Source of the DNA: JBEVOS01 sp964564595
GTDB lineage: Bacteria > Pseudomonadota > Alphaproteobacteria > Caulobacterales > Aquidulcibacteraceae
Direction of reading: 5' to 3'
Assembly: GCA_964564595.1 (NCBI GenBank)
Contig: CAZMCA010000036.1
Coordinates: 1 to 23,625 of the forward strand
Length of the DNA: 23,625 nt
A model generated the notes under the pieces. It was not told where the DNA came from. It ran no database searches and saw nothing but the letters and a program-made list of their open reading frames with translations. How positions within the stretch are numbered: the stretch's first letter is position 1; each line of letters starts with the position of its first letter. Positions 14,286 through 21,892 of the stretch are shown piece by piece. The position numbers and the translations under genes are program-made.

Positions 14286-15917
14286 ATGTCCGACCAATCC
14301 ACACTCGCCCAAATCGCCAAGGCTTGGCCGTTCGAGCAGGCGCGCGCCGTGGTCGAGCGATTGAAGAAGCGCCCGAAAGACGTCGTGCTGTTCGAAACCG
14401 GCTACGGCCCCTCGGGCTTGCCGCATATCGGCACGTTCGGCGAAGTCGCGCGCACCTCGATGGTGCGTCACGCCTTCCGCGTGCTGACGGACGACAAGAT
14501 CCCGACGCGCCTCGTCGCCTTCAGCGACGATATGGACGGGATGCGGAAGATTCCGCCCAACGTGCCGAACCGCGAATTGCTCGAGCCGCATATGGGCAAG
14601 CCGCTTACGGACGTGCCCGATCCGTTCGGCACGCATCCGAGCTTTGCCGCACACAACAATGCGCGCCTGCGCGACTTCCTCGATAGCTTCGGCTTCGAAT
14701 ACGAGTTTCTTTCGTCGACCGAGCAATATCGCTCCGGCCGGTTCGACGAGACGTTGCTCAAGATGCTCGATCGTTACGACGCGATCATGGCGATCATGCT
14801 GCCAACGCTCGGCCCCGATCGCCGCGCAACGTATTCGCCGTTCCTGCCCGTCTCGCCGAAGACCGGCCGCGTGCTGCAGGTACCGACACTCGCGCGCGAC
14901 TTCTCCAAGGGCACGATCGTGTTCGAGGACGAGGACGGCGAGAAGACGGAAATCCCCGTCACCGGCGGCAACGTGAAGATCCAATGGAAGCCAGACTGGG
15001 CGCTCCGGTGGACCGCGCTCGACGTCGATTACGAAATGGCCGGCAAGGACCTCATCGACAGCGTGAAGGTCAGCTCGCAAATCTGCCGCGCGCTCGGCGG
15101 CACGCCGCCGGACGGCTTCAACTACGAGCTCTTCCTCGATGAGAACGGCGAGCGCATTTCAAAGACGCGCGGCAACGGCCTCGCCGTCGAAGAATGGCTG
15201 CGTTACGCGCCGCAAGAGAGCCTTTCGCTCTACCAATTCCAAAAGCCGAAGACGGCCAAGCGCCTCTACTTCGATGTGATCCCGAAGGCGGTCGACGAAT
15301 ATCTCGCGCACCTCGAAAGCTATCCAGGCCAAGCGCCGGGCGATCAGATGGAGAACCCGGTCTGGCACATTCACAACGGCGTCCCGCCCGCGCCGGAAGC
15401 GTCCACGCAATTTGCGCCCGCCACCAACGCAGCCGCGACCTCCGCGATCACGTTCGCGCTGCTGCTCAATCTCGTTTCCGCCGCCAACGCCGAGACGAAG
15501 GCGCATCTGTGGAAGTTCATCGGCAAGTACGCGCCAGGCGCATCGCCGCAAACGCATCCGCGGCTCGATCAGCTCTGCGGCTTCGCGCTCGCGTATTACG
15601 AAGACTTCGTGAAGCCCTCGAAGCGCTTCCGCGCCGCGAGCGAGAAGGAGCGCGCCGCGTTCCTCGATCTCATCGCCAAGCTCGATGCGCTGCCGGCCGA
15701 TTGCGCGGATGGCGCGCTCATCCAGAACGAAGTGTTCGAAGTCGGCAAGGCGCACGCGTTCGATCCGCTGCGCGATTGGTTCAAGGCGCTCTACGAAGTG
15801 CTGCTCGGCCAAGAGCAAGGCCCGCGCTTCGGTTCGTTCGCAGCCATCTTCGGCGTGCGCGAGACCGCAGCCCTGATGCGCCAGGCGCTCGCCGGCGAGC
15901 TCGTCAAAGCGGCCTAA
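14286..15917 (+). CDS. lysK: Lysyl-tRNA synthetase, class I
   Basis: A 543-residue class I LysRS (often named lysS or lysK) that charges tRNA-Lys. This form is found in archaea and alphaproteobacteria instead of the common class II enzyme. The HIGH-type motif is GPSGLPHIGTFGE (HIGT at 47-50). The KMSKS-type motif is GERISKTRGNG (291-296). Other family signatures are LVAFSDDMDGMRKIP, KIQWKPDWALRW, and the helical C-terminal anticodon-binding region from about 350 on. The upstream 107 bases hold a weak sigma70-like pair, TTGCGT (14227) and TAACTG (14250) with a 17-bp spacer. It appears monocistronic. Confidence 0.96.
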   Translation: MSDQSTLAQIAKAWPFEQARAVVERLKKRPKDVVLFETGYGPSGLPHIGTFGEVARTSMVRHAFRVLTDDKIPTRLVAFSDDMDGMRKIPPNVPNRELLEPHMGKPLTDVPDPFGTHPSFAAHNNARLRDFLDSFGFEYEFLSSTEQYRSGRFDETLLKMLDRYDAIMAIMLPTLGPDRRATYSPFLPVSPKTGRVLQVPTLARDFSKGTIVFEDEDGEKTEIPVTGGNVKIQWKPDWALRWTALDVDYEMAGKDLIDSVKVSSQICRALGGTPPDGFNYELFLDENGERISKTRGNGLAVEEWLRYAPQESLSLYQFQKPKTAKRLYFDVIPKAVDEYLAHLESYPGQAPGDQMENPVWHIHNGVPPAPEASTQFAPATNAAATSAITFALLLNLVSAANAETKAHLWKFIGKYAPGASPQTHPRLDQLCGFALAYYEDFVKPSKRFRAASEKERAAFLDLIAKLDALPADCADGALIQNEVFEVGKAHAFDPLRDWFKALYEVLLGQEQGPRFGSFAAIFGVRETAALMRQALAGELVKAA

Positions 15918-16091
15918 CGACCGCGCAAAGCGCACGGCGCTGAAGTTCTCCAATAGGCGCCAACATTTACCGTAGCGAGAAAAATTTCCACTTACTCTAT
16001 TTTAGATTGCGCAACTCAACCGCGAGCGCGTGGCGATTTTCTCGCAATGTAGACTTCACTCTGCGTCAACGAGAAGACGCGGGGCGAGGCA
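15918..16091. other. A/T-richer intergenic stretch before the glycosyltransferase gene
   Basis: No gene is seen here. The central part (about 15961-16010) is much richer in A and T than the surroundings (AAAAATTT, TCTATTTTAGATT) and probably carries the promoter of the next gene. A distant inverted repeat, GCGAGAAAA (15975-15983) and TTTTCTCGC (16037-16045), flanks it. A small hairpin, GCGTC (16063-16067) with GACGC (16076-16080), lies 11 bases before the ATG at 16092. Confidence 0.4.
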
Positions 16092-17609
16092 ATGGACGGG
16101 GGCGCGCATCAACGCCTGCACGCGGCGCACGCGATATCGTGGCGCACCCTGATCGAGATCGAGCCGGACCGCTCCGCCCACCGGCGTCTCACCTACCCGC
16201 AGATGGCGGCGTTCGCGCTCATCGCCGCCGCGCTCATCGCGGCGTTCGCCGCCGATCCAAGCGCAACCGCGATCTGGCTCTCGATCGTCGCCTCGGCCCT
16301 GTTCGCCGCCGCCCTGGCGTGGCGCCTGTGCGCGGCCGCCAACGCGCTTGCAACGCCGGCGGCGCCTCTCGCCACGAGCGAGGACGCGCCGCCCTACACG
16401 ATCCTCTGCCCGCTCTACCGCGAAGCGTTCGTGCTCCCCGCGCTCGTCGCCGCGATCGACAAGCTCGACTACCCAAAACAGCACCTGCAAGTGCTGCTCG
16501 TGCTCGAGCCCGACGATGAGGAGACGATCGCCGCCGCGCGCGCGCTCAAGCTTGCGCCGCACTACACGATCGTGATCGCGCCGGACGAAGGCCCGCGCAC
16601 CAAACCGAAGGCGCTCGACGCCGCCCTCGCGCACGCGACTGGCGAATTCTGCACCGTCTACGATGCCGAAGATCGCCCGCACCCGCTGCAATTGCGCGCC
16701 GCCGTCGCCGCGTTCGCGCAAGGCGGCCCGTGGCTCGCGTGCGTGCAGGCGCCGCTCGTGATCGACAATGCGCGCGTGAGCTGGATTTCCGCGCAATTCG
16801 CCGCCGAATACGCCGTGCAATTTGGGCAGATCCTGCCGCTACTCGCGCGCCTTGGCCTGCCGCTGCCGCTGGGCGGCACCAGCAACCATTTCCGCACCGA
16901 TGCGCTCGTCGATATCGGCGGATGGGACGCCCACAACGTCACAGAAGACGCCGACCTCGGCTATCGCCTCGCGCGCCACCGCTACGCCATCGGCGCAATC
17001 ACGCCGCCGACCTATGAAGAAGCGCCGGTGCGGCTCGGCGCCTGGATCACCCAGCGCACGCGTTGGATCAAAGGCCACATCCAGACCTGGCTTGTGCTGA
17101 TGCGCAATCCGTGGCGCACGCGCGCCGAGCTTGGGCTTGGCGGGCTCCTGGCGCTCCACGTCGTGCTCGGCGGGGCGATCCTCGCCGCGTTCGCGCACGG
17201 GCTCTTCGCCGCGCTCCTCATCTACGCGGCGCTCTCGCCCGAGACGGTGCTGCGCCCAGCGGCCTTCGCACTGACGCTCGCGGGCTACGCCATCGCGCTC
17301 TACAGCGGGCTGGTCGGCGCCGCCGCGCAGCGCAACCCGCGCCTCATCGGAGCGGCACTGACCATGCCGCTCTATTGGCCGCTCGCCACCTTCGCGGCCT
17401 TCCGCGCGCTGGCCGAGTTCGCGGCGCGCCCGCATTACTGGGCCAAGACCGCGCACGGCGTTTCCGCCCGCACCGAAACGCCCGCCCTGGCCGTCGAGCC
17501 CCGCAGGCGCGGCGATGCGCCGACGCCTCGCCAAGCGCGCGCGGCGGCGCCATCTTCCCGGCGGAGCACAGCGCCCGCACGCCGCGTGCGCGCGCCTTCC
17601 GCCCGGTAA
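16092..17609 (+). CDS. Membrane-bound family 2 glycosyltransferase
   Basis: A 505-residue inner-membrane glycosyltransferase. There are two N-terminal membrane segments (about 38-53 and 60-82), then a GT-A catalytic domain: YTILCPLYREAFVLPALVAAID, LLVLEPDDEETI, YDAEDRPHP (190-198, nucleotide-sugar/metal site), TEDADLGYRL (catalytic base region, 284-292) and QRTRWIKGH (QxxRW motif, 321-325). About three more hydrophobic segments lie between 348 and 440. This arrangement is typical of processive beta-glycan synthases and N4 NfrB-like proteins, so it likely makes or exports an envelope polysaccharide. The product is unknown. The final 45 residues (459-505) are an unusual Ala/Arg/Pro-rich tail. 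It may form a unit with the small membrane protein downstream. Confidence 0.92.
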   Translation: MDGGAHQRLHAAHAISWRTLIEIEPDRSAHRRLTYPQMAAFALIAAALIAAFAADPSATAIWLSIVASALFAAALAWRLCAAANALATPAAPLATSEDAPPYTILCPLYREAFVLPALVAAIDKLDYPKQHLQVLLVLEPDDEETIAAARALKLAPHYTIVIAPDEGPRTKPKALDAALAHATGEFCTVYDAEDRPHPLQLRAAVAAFAQGGPWLACVQAPLVIDNARVSWISAQFAAEYAVQFGQILPLLARLGLPLPLGGTSNHFRTDALVDIGGWDAHNVTEDADLGYRLARHRYAIGAITPPTYEEAPVRLGAWITQRTRWIKGHIQTWLVLMRNPWRTRAELGLGGLLALHVVLGGAILAAFAHGLFAALLIYAALSPETVLRPAAFALTLAGYAIALYSGLVGAAAQRNPRLIGAALTMPLYWPLATFAAFRALAEFAARPHYWAKTAHGVSARTETPALAVEPRRRGDAPTPRQARAAAPSSRRSTAPARRVRAPSAR

Positions 17610-17627
17610 GCGATCAGGTAGTTTTCG

Positions 17628-17831
17628 ATGATCCAGACGTTCGCGCCGCCGCTCGCGGTGCTTGCCGCTTTCGGCGGCCTCTTCGCCTACGCTTCCTGGC
17701 GCGCGGCCAAGCCCGCAGACCCGCTGAACCCGCGCATGATCCCGTGGCGGACGCTCTCCGTGCTCGCAGGTTTCCTCGCGATGCTGGCTCTGATTTATTT
17801 GGTCAGTCAGTTCCGTTCCGGCGCCAGTTGA
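17628..17831 (+). CDS. Small two-helix membrane protein
   Basis: A 67-residue protein with hydrophobic segments at about 7-22 (PPLAVLAAFGGLFAYA) and 43-60 (LSVLAGFLAMLALIYLVS), separated by a loop rich in Pro and basic residues (ASWRAAKPADPLNPRMIPWR). The charge pattern suggests the loop faces the cytoplasm. I recognise no family. An AGG-containing site lies upstream of the ATG at 17628. It follows the glycosyltransferase stop by 18 nt, so co-expression is likely. Its codon use and clean two-helix plan support a real gene despite the short length. Confidence 0.7.
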   Translation: MIQTFAPPLAVLAAFGGLFAYASWRAAKPADPLNPRMIPWRTLSVLAGFLAMLALIYLVSQFRSGAS

Positions 17832-17894
17832 GCCCGGCGCGGGGCCCGTCTAGTACATACCGGAAATACGAAAATACCTTCGGGAGGATCAGTG

Positions 17895-19100
17895 ATGGCG
17901 GACGGCGCGGCAGGCCTTGAGGCGTTCCGCAAAGAGACGCGCGCGTGGCTCGAAGCCAATTGCCCGCCCTCGATGCGCACCCCTGGCGGCGATCCCACTG
18001 GAGAAGACGACGCTGTCTGGGGCGGCCGCAACGCGACCTACAAAAATCCCGAAGCCAAACTCTGGCTCGACCGGATGGGCGCCAAGGGTTGGACCGCGCC
18101 GACATGGCCGAAAGAATATGGCGGCGGCGGTTTGAACGCGGCTGAGAACGCGATTCTGCAAAGCGAGCTTCGCCGCCTCAACGCCCGCCCTGCTCTGCTT
18201 TCGTTCGGACTCTGGATGTTCGGGCCGGTGCTGCTTGAGTACGGCAACGAAGAGCAAAAGAAAGAACATCTGCCGAAGATCGTGCGCGGTGAAATCCGCT
18301 GGTGCCAAGGCTACAGCGAACCCGGCGCCGGCAGCGATCTCGCTGGCCTGCAAACCAAGTGCGAAGACAAGGGCGATCACTGGCTGATCAACGGCCAAAA
18401 AGTCTGGACGAGCTACGCCGACCAAGCCGATTGGTGCTTCTGCCTGGTGCGCACCGACACATCGAAGAAGCACGAAGGCATTTCCTTCGTGCTGATCGAC
18501 ATGACGACGCCCGGTGTCGAAACGCGCCCGATCAAGCTCATCTCCGGCGCCTCGCCATTCTGCGAAACGTTCTTCCAAGATGTGAAAATCCCGAAGAACC
18601 AAATGGTCGGCCGGCTCAATGGCGGCTGGGAAATCGCCAAGCGCTTGCTGATGTACGAGCGCACCAACATTTCCGGCTTCGGCTCCGGCGCCGTGATGGG
18701 CGTGCAGGACTACGCGAAAAAATACGTCGGCGTCGAAGACGGGCGGCTTGCGGATGAAGATCTCCGTGTGCGCGTCACCGAGCTTAAGATGCGCGAGCGG
18801 GCCTATGCGCTCACCTCGCAGCGCGCGGCCGCGGAAGCGAAGGCCGGCCAGAACGTCAGCCACATGGCGTCGATGTTCAAAATGGCGGGCGCGACGCTCA
18901 ATCAGGATCGCTGCGAGCTGATCGTCGAATGTCTCGGCAACAAGGCGTTTGGCTGGGAGGGCGCCGGGTACGACCCGGTCGAAATCGCGCAGACGCGCGC
19001 CTGGCTGCGCTCAAAGGGCAATTCGATTGAAGGCGGCACGACCGAGGTGAACACCAACGTCGTCTCCAAGCGCGTGCTCGGGCTGCCGGATCCGAAGTAA
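17895..19100 (+). CDS. Acyl-CoA dehydrogenase family protein, subunit with candidate catalytic Glu
   Basis: A 401-residue flavoprotein-type acyl-CoA dehydrogenase, expected to introduce an alpha-beta double bond into an acyl-CoA. Signatures are APTWPKEYGGGGL, WCQGYSEPGAGSDLAGLQT, WLINGQKVWTSYADQADW and the C-terminal SIEGGTTEVNTNVVSKRVLGLP. Glu255 in LLMYERTN lies at the position used as catalytic base in isovaleryl-CoA dehydrogenase and in mycobacterial heteromeric enzymes. The RxQFGxPI segment that normally helps hold FAD is absent. ATG 17895 is preceded by GGAGG at good spacing. GTG 17892 is an alternative. The 63 bases before it hold three ATAC-containing A-rich blocks (17857, 17866, 17874), likely promoter or operator material. 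It overlaps the next start by one base. Confidence 0.93.
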   Translation: MADGAAGLEAFRKETRAWLEANCPPSMRTPGGDPTGEDDAVWGGRNATYKNPEAKLWLDRMGAKGWTAPTWPKEYGGGGLNAAENAILQSELRRLNARPALLSFGLWMFGPVLLEYGNEEQKKEHLPKIVRGEIRWCQGYSEPGAGSDLAGLQTKCEDKGDHWLINGQKVWTSYADQADWCFCLVRTDTSKKHEGISFVLIDMTTPGVETRPIKLISGASPFCETFFQDVKIPKNQMVGRLNGGWEIAKRLLMYERTNISGFGSGAVMGVQDYAKKYVGVEDGRLADEDLRVRVTELKMRERAYALTSQRAAAEAKAGQNVSHMASMFKMAGATLNQDRCELIVECLGNKAFGWEGAGYDPVEIAQTRAWLRSKGNSIEGGTTEVNTNVVSKRVLGLPDPK

Positions 19101-19828
19101 TGGCCGCAAGCGTCGCCGAAATCGCCCCGGATGTATTCCGCATCTCAAGCTTCGCGCCGGAGCTTGGGATCGGATTCAACCAATTCCTCGTGCGCGATGA
19201 GGAGCCGCTACTCTATCACACCGGCTTTCGCCGGATGTTTCCCGACACGCTGGCCGCTGTGAGAACGCTGATCGATCCGGCTAAGCTCAAATGGATCGGC
19301 TATTCGCATTTCGAGCCGGACGAGTGCGGCGCGCTCAACGAATGGCTCGCGGTTGCGCCAAATGCGACGCCGCTCGCGAGCTTCGTCGGCGCGAACGCGA
19401 TGCTGTCGGATTATTGCGACACGCCCGCGCGCACGCTCGGCGATGAGGAACGGCTGCAAACCGGATCGAAGCGCTACCGCTTCATCTCAACGCCGCATCT
19501 GCCGCACGGTTGGGATTCCAGTTTCCTGTTCGAAGAAACCGGCGGCACGCTGTTCTGCTCGGATCTGTTCTTTCAGCCTGGCGAAACCGCACCATCGACC
19601 GAGAGCGATATTCTCGGCCTCGTCGGCGACGTGATGAAGGCGAGCCTTGCGGGCCCGTTCGCGCATGACCTGCCCTTCACGCCGCAAACCGAAAGCGCGC
19701 TCGCGCAGCTCGCGGCGCTGAAGCCCAAGACCCTCGCCGCGATGCACGGCGCCTCGTACCGGGGCGACGGCGCCAAGGCGCTCGCCGATTTTTCCATTGT
19801 CGTCCGAGAAGTTCTCGGGTCACATTAA
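19100..19828 (+). CDS. Metallo-beta-lactamase-fold protein with flavodiiron-like metal-ligand pattern
   Basis: A 242-residue MBL-fold protein. The ligand pattern matches the diiron domain of flavodiiron/ODP proteins, not the HxHxDH of hydrolases: His70-x-Glu72-x-Asp74-Glu75-x-Gly in YSHFEPDECG, His136 in PHLPHGWDS, Asp155 in LFCSDLF and His216 in AAMHGASYRG. The spacings (19 residues between His136 and Asp155, 61 from Asp155 to His216) agree with flavodiiron proteins. The fourth ligand of the first motif is Glu instead of His. There is no flavodoxin domain, so electrons would have to come from a partner. The ATG overlaps the TAA of the upstream dehydrogenase by one base, and a second dehydrogenase gene follows in 19 nt. 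A role in oxygen handling or redox linked to acyl-CoA oxidation is inference. Confidence 0.88.
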   Translation: MAASVAEIAPDVFRISSFAPELGIGFNQFLVRDEEPLLYHTGFRRMFPDTLAAVRTLIDPAKLKWIGYSHFEPDECGALNEWLAVAPNATPLASFVGANAMLSDYCDTPARTLGDEERLQTGSKRYRFISTPHLPHGWDSSFLFEETGGTLFCSDLFFQPGETAPSTESDILGLVGDVMKASLAGPFAHDLPFTPQTESALAQLAALKPKTLAAMHGASYRGDGAKALADFSIVVREVLGSH

Positions 19829-19847
19829 GTCCATAGGGAGAAGACAG

Positions 19848-20981
19848 ATGTTCACGCTCAACGAAGAGCAGCAGATGCTGAAGGACGCCGCCAAGAGCTT
19901 CCTTCAAGAGCAGGCGCCGGTGACCCGTTTCCGCAAGATGCGCGACGCCGGCAAGGATGGCTGGGACGAGGCGCTCTGGAAGGAAATGGTCGAGATGGGC
20001 TGGACCGGCATCCTCGTGCCGGAAGAATACGGCGGCTCGGGCCTTGGCTATCTCGGCATCGGCGTTGTCCTTGAGGAAGCCGGCCGCACGCTCGCCGCCT
20101 CGCCCCTTCTCTCCACCGCGCTGATCGGCGCTTCCGCGCTCGTGCTCGGCGGCAACGACGCGCAAAAGAGCCAGTACCTCCCGAAGATCGTCGATGGCTC
20201 GGCCATCTTCGCGCTCGCGGTCGATGAAGGCCCGCACCACAACCCGGCCAAGACCGCGCTCAAGGCTGAGAAGGCCGGCGCCGGCTACAAGCTCACCGGC
20301 AAGAAGAGCTACGTCGCCGATGGCCACCTCGCGAACACGCTGATTGTCGCGGCGCGCACCAGCGGCAAGCCGGGCGACACGCAAGGCATCACGCTCTTCC
20401 TCGTCCCCGCGGACGCAAAGGGTGTGACGCGCACCACGCTGAAGACCGTCGATAGCCGTGGCGCCGCGGACATCACGTTCCAAGGCGTCGAAGTTGGCGC
20501 TGACGCCGTGCTCGGCGGCGCGGATGCTGGCGGCGCGCTCCTCGATCAAGTGCTCGATCGCGCCCGCGTCGGCATCGCGGCCGAAATGCTGGGGCACTCC
20601 ACGCAGAGCTTCGAAATCACCAACGAATATCTCAAGACGCGCGTGCAGTTCGGCCAGCCGATCGGCTCGTTCCAGGCGCTGCAGCACCGCGCCGCGAAGA
20701 TGTTCACCGACATCGAGCTCACGCGCTCGTGCGTCATCGCCGCGCTCGATGCGCTCGATGAAAACCGCAACGACGTCGCCGAACTCGCCAGCGTCGCCAA
20801 AGCGCGCGCGGGCGATACGGTCCACGTCGTGTCGAACGAGATGGTGCAAATGCACGGCGGCATCGGCATGACCGACGCGCATGACGCCGGCCTCTACCTG
20901 AAGCGCGCCCGCGTGCAGGAAGGCCTCTACGGCAGCGCCAGCTTCCATCGCGACCGCTTCGCCACGCTGAACGGCTTCTAA
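19848..20981 (+). CDS. Acyl-CoA dehydrogenase family protein, FAD-segment subunit lacking the candidate catalytic Glu
   Basis: A 377-residue acyl-CoA dehydrogenase-like protein. Signatures are GWTGILVPEEYGGSGLGYLGIGVVLEEAGR, KLTGKKSYVADGHLANTLIVAAR, TRVQFGQPIGSFQALQHRAAKM (the FAD-contacting RxQFG segment at 265-269) and EMVQMHGGIGMTDAHDAGLYLKRA. The position equivalent to the catalytic Glu of the sister subunit reads VLDRAR (Asp237), and no YEGT motif closes the protein. It therefore looks like the non-catalytic partner in a heteromeric enzyme with the product of 17895-19100. The start at 19848 has GGGAG upstream. In-frame codons back to 19797 lie inside the MBL gene. It is followed by a strong terminator. 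Confidence 0.92.
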   Translation: MFTLNEEQQMLKDAAKSFLQEQAPVTRFRKMRDAGKDGWDEALWKEMVEMGWTGILVPEEYGGSGLGYLGIGVVLEEAGRTLAASPLLSTALIGASALVLGGNDAQKSQYLPKIVDGSAIFALAVDEGPHHNPAKTALKAEKAGAGYKLTGKKSYVADGHLANTLIVAARTSGKPGDTQGITLFLVPADAKGVTRTTLKTVDSRGAADITFQGVEVGADAVLGGADAGGALLDQVLDRARVGIAAEMLGHSTQSFEITNEYLKTRVQFGQPIGSFQALQHRAAKMFTDIELTRSCVIAALDALDENRNDVAELASVAKARAGDTVHVVSNEMVQMHGGIGMTDAHDAGLYLKRARVQEGLYGSASFHRDRFATLNGF

Positions 20982-21000
20982 GCCGCCAGCGCCAAGCACA

Positions 21001-21045
21001 AAAAACGAGAGCGCCGCGGGCCACCGCGGCGCTCTTTGTTTTGCG
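21001..21045. terminator. Bidirectional rho-independent terminator
   Basis: A perfect 12-bp stem (AGAGCGCCGCGG at 21008-21019, CCGCGGCGCTCT at 21024-21035) with a GCCA loop. It is followed on the plus strand by TTGTTTTG and preceded by AAAAAC, which becomes a T-run on the minus strand. It sits between convergent gene ends (20981 and 21054) and can serve both. Confidence 0.92.
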
Positions 21046-21053
21046 CTGCGCGG

Positions 21054-21803
21054 CTACTGCTGCGCCTGTCTTGCCGCGGCGCCTTGCCGGATCATGTGCA
21101 TCTGGCCGCGTTCTTCAATCTCGAGCGCGAGATCGAAGCTCGCTATCTCGAGCGTCGCATCGAACGTGCGCTTGGATACGCGCAGCGCATCGGGCGATGT
21201 CGCGAGCAACTTGCCCGCCAGCGCCGCGCCCGCGTCATCGAGCGCATCGTCCGCCACGACTTGCGCGACGAGCCCCGCCGTCAGCGCCTCTTGCGCCTTC
21301 ATCGGCTCGCCCGTCAGCAACATCAGCCGCGCGCGGTTCATGCCGATCATCCGCTGCAGCCGCCAGCTCACGCCAAGCTCGCTGCCGGAGAGACCGATCT
21401 TCGTGAACGCCGGATGAAACGCCGCGCTCTCGCCGGCCACGATGAGATCGCTCGCAAGCGCGATCGCGAGCCCGCCGCCCGCCGCCGCGCCCTTCACGAG
21501 CGACACCACCGGCTGCGGGCACGCGCGCATCGCCTTCATCAAATCCCGCAGCACCCAATCGCCATTAGGCCCATCGCGGAGCCGCTCCGGCGTACCGCCC
21601 GCTTTCAAATCCGCGCCTGAGGAAAACGCCCGCCCCGCGCCGCGCAGCACGATCACGCGCGTGGCCGTATCGCGGCGTTTGCTCTCGAAATACGCCAGCA
21701 GCGCATCGGCCATCGGCTGGTTGAGCGCGTTCAGCCGGTCTGGCCGGTTCATCGTCACGGTGTCGACGCCGTCCGCCGATTTGACCTCAAGAATATCGCT
21801 CAT
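21054..21803 (-). CDS. Enoyl-CoA hydratase/isomerase (crotonase) family protein
   Basis: A 249-residue crotonase-fold protein. Signatures are VDTVTMNRPDRLNALNQPM, the oxyanion-hole segments FSSGADLKAG (61-69) and KGAAAGGGLAIALASDLIVAGESAAFHPAF, and the IGLSGSELGVSWRLQRMIGMNRARLMLLTGE stretch. The Glu pair of classical enoyl-CoA hydratase is not clearly present. The single candidate acid is Glu142 in GSELG, so isomerase or another crotonase reaction is as likely as hydration. The start at 21803 has GGAGG at ideal spacing. It lies next to the acyl-CoA dehydrogenase operon but on the other strand, suggesting related acyl-CoA metabolism. Confidence 0.93.
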   Translation of the reverse strand: MSDILEVKSADGVDTVTMNRPDRLNALNQPMADALLAYFESKRRDTATRVIVLRGAGRAFSSGADLKAGGTPERLRDGPNGDWVLRDLMKAMRACPQPVVSLVKGAAAGGGLAIALASDLIVAGESAAFHPAFTKIGLSGSELGVSWRLQRMIGMNRARLMLLTGEPMKAQEALTAGLVAQVVADDALDDAGAALAGKLLATSPDALRVSKRTFDATLEIASFDLALEIEERGQMHMIRQGAAARQAQQ

Positions 21804-21892
21804 CGCATCCTCCGATTTTGCGCCGATCATGCGCCGCACGCGCAAAGGACGCCAGCGCTTGCGCGTCGCTCCCGCGCGCGCGACGTTACGGC

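Noticed and set aside
13127..14320. A 397-codon minus-strand frame covering the end of asd and the SixA-like gene
   Set aside because: It runs in the wrong frame through the phosphatase and antisense through asd, and contains no motif.
15937..15961. GGCGC...GCGCC inverted repeat after the lysyl-tRNA synthetase gene as a terminator
   Set aside because: The arms are only 5 bp, the loop is long and no T-run follows.
19677..20999. A 440-codon open frame on the minus strand opposite the second acyl-CoA dehydrogenase
   Set aside because: Antisense shadow. The plus strand encodes an unmistakable flavoprotein family member.
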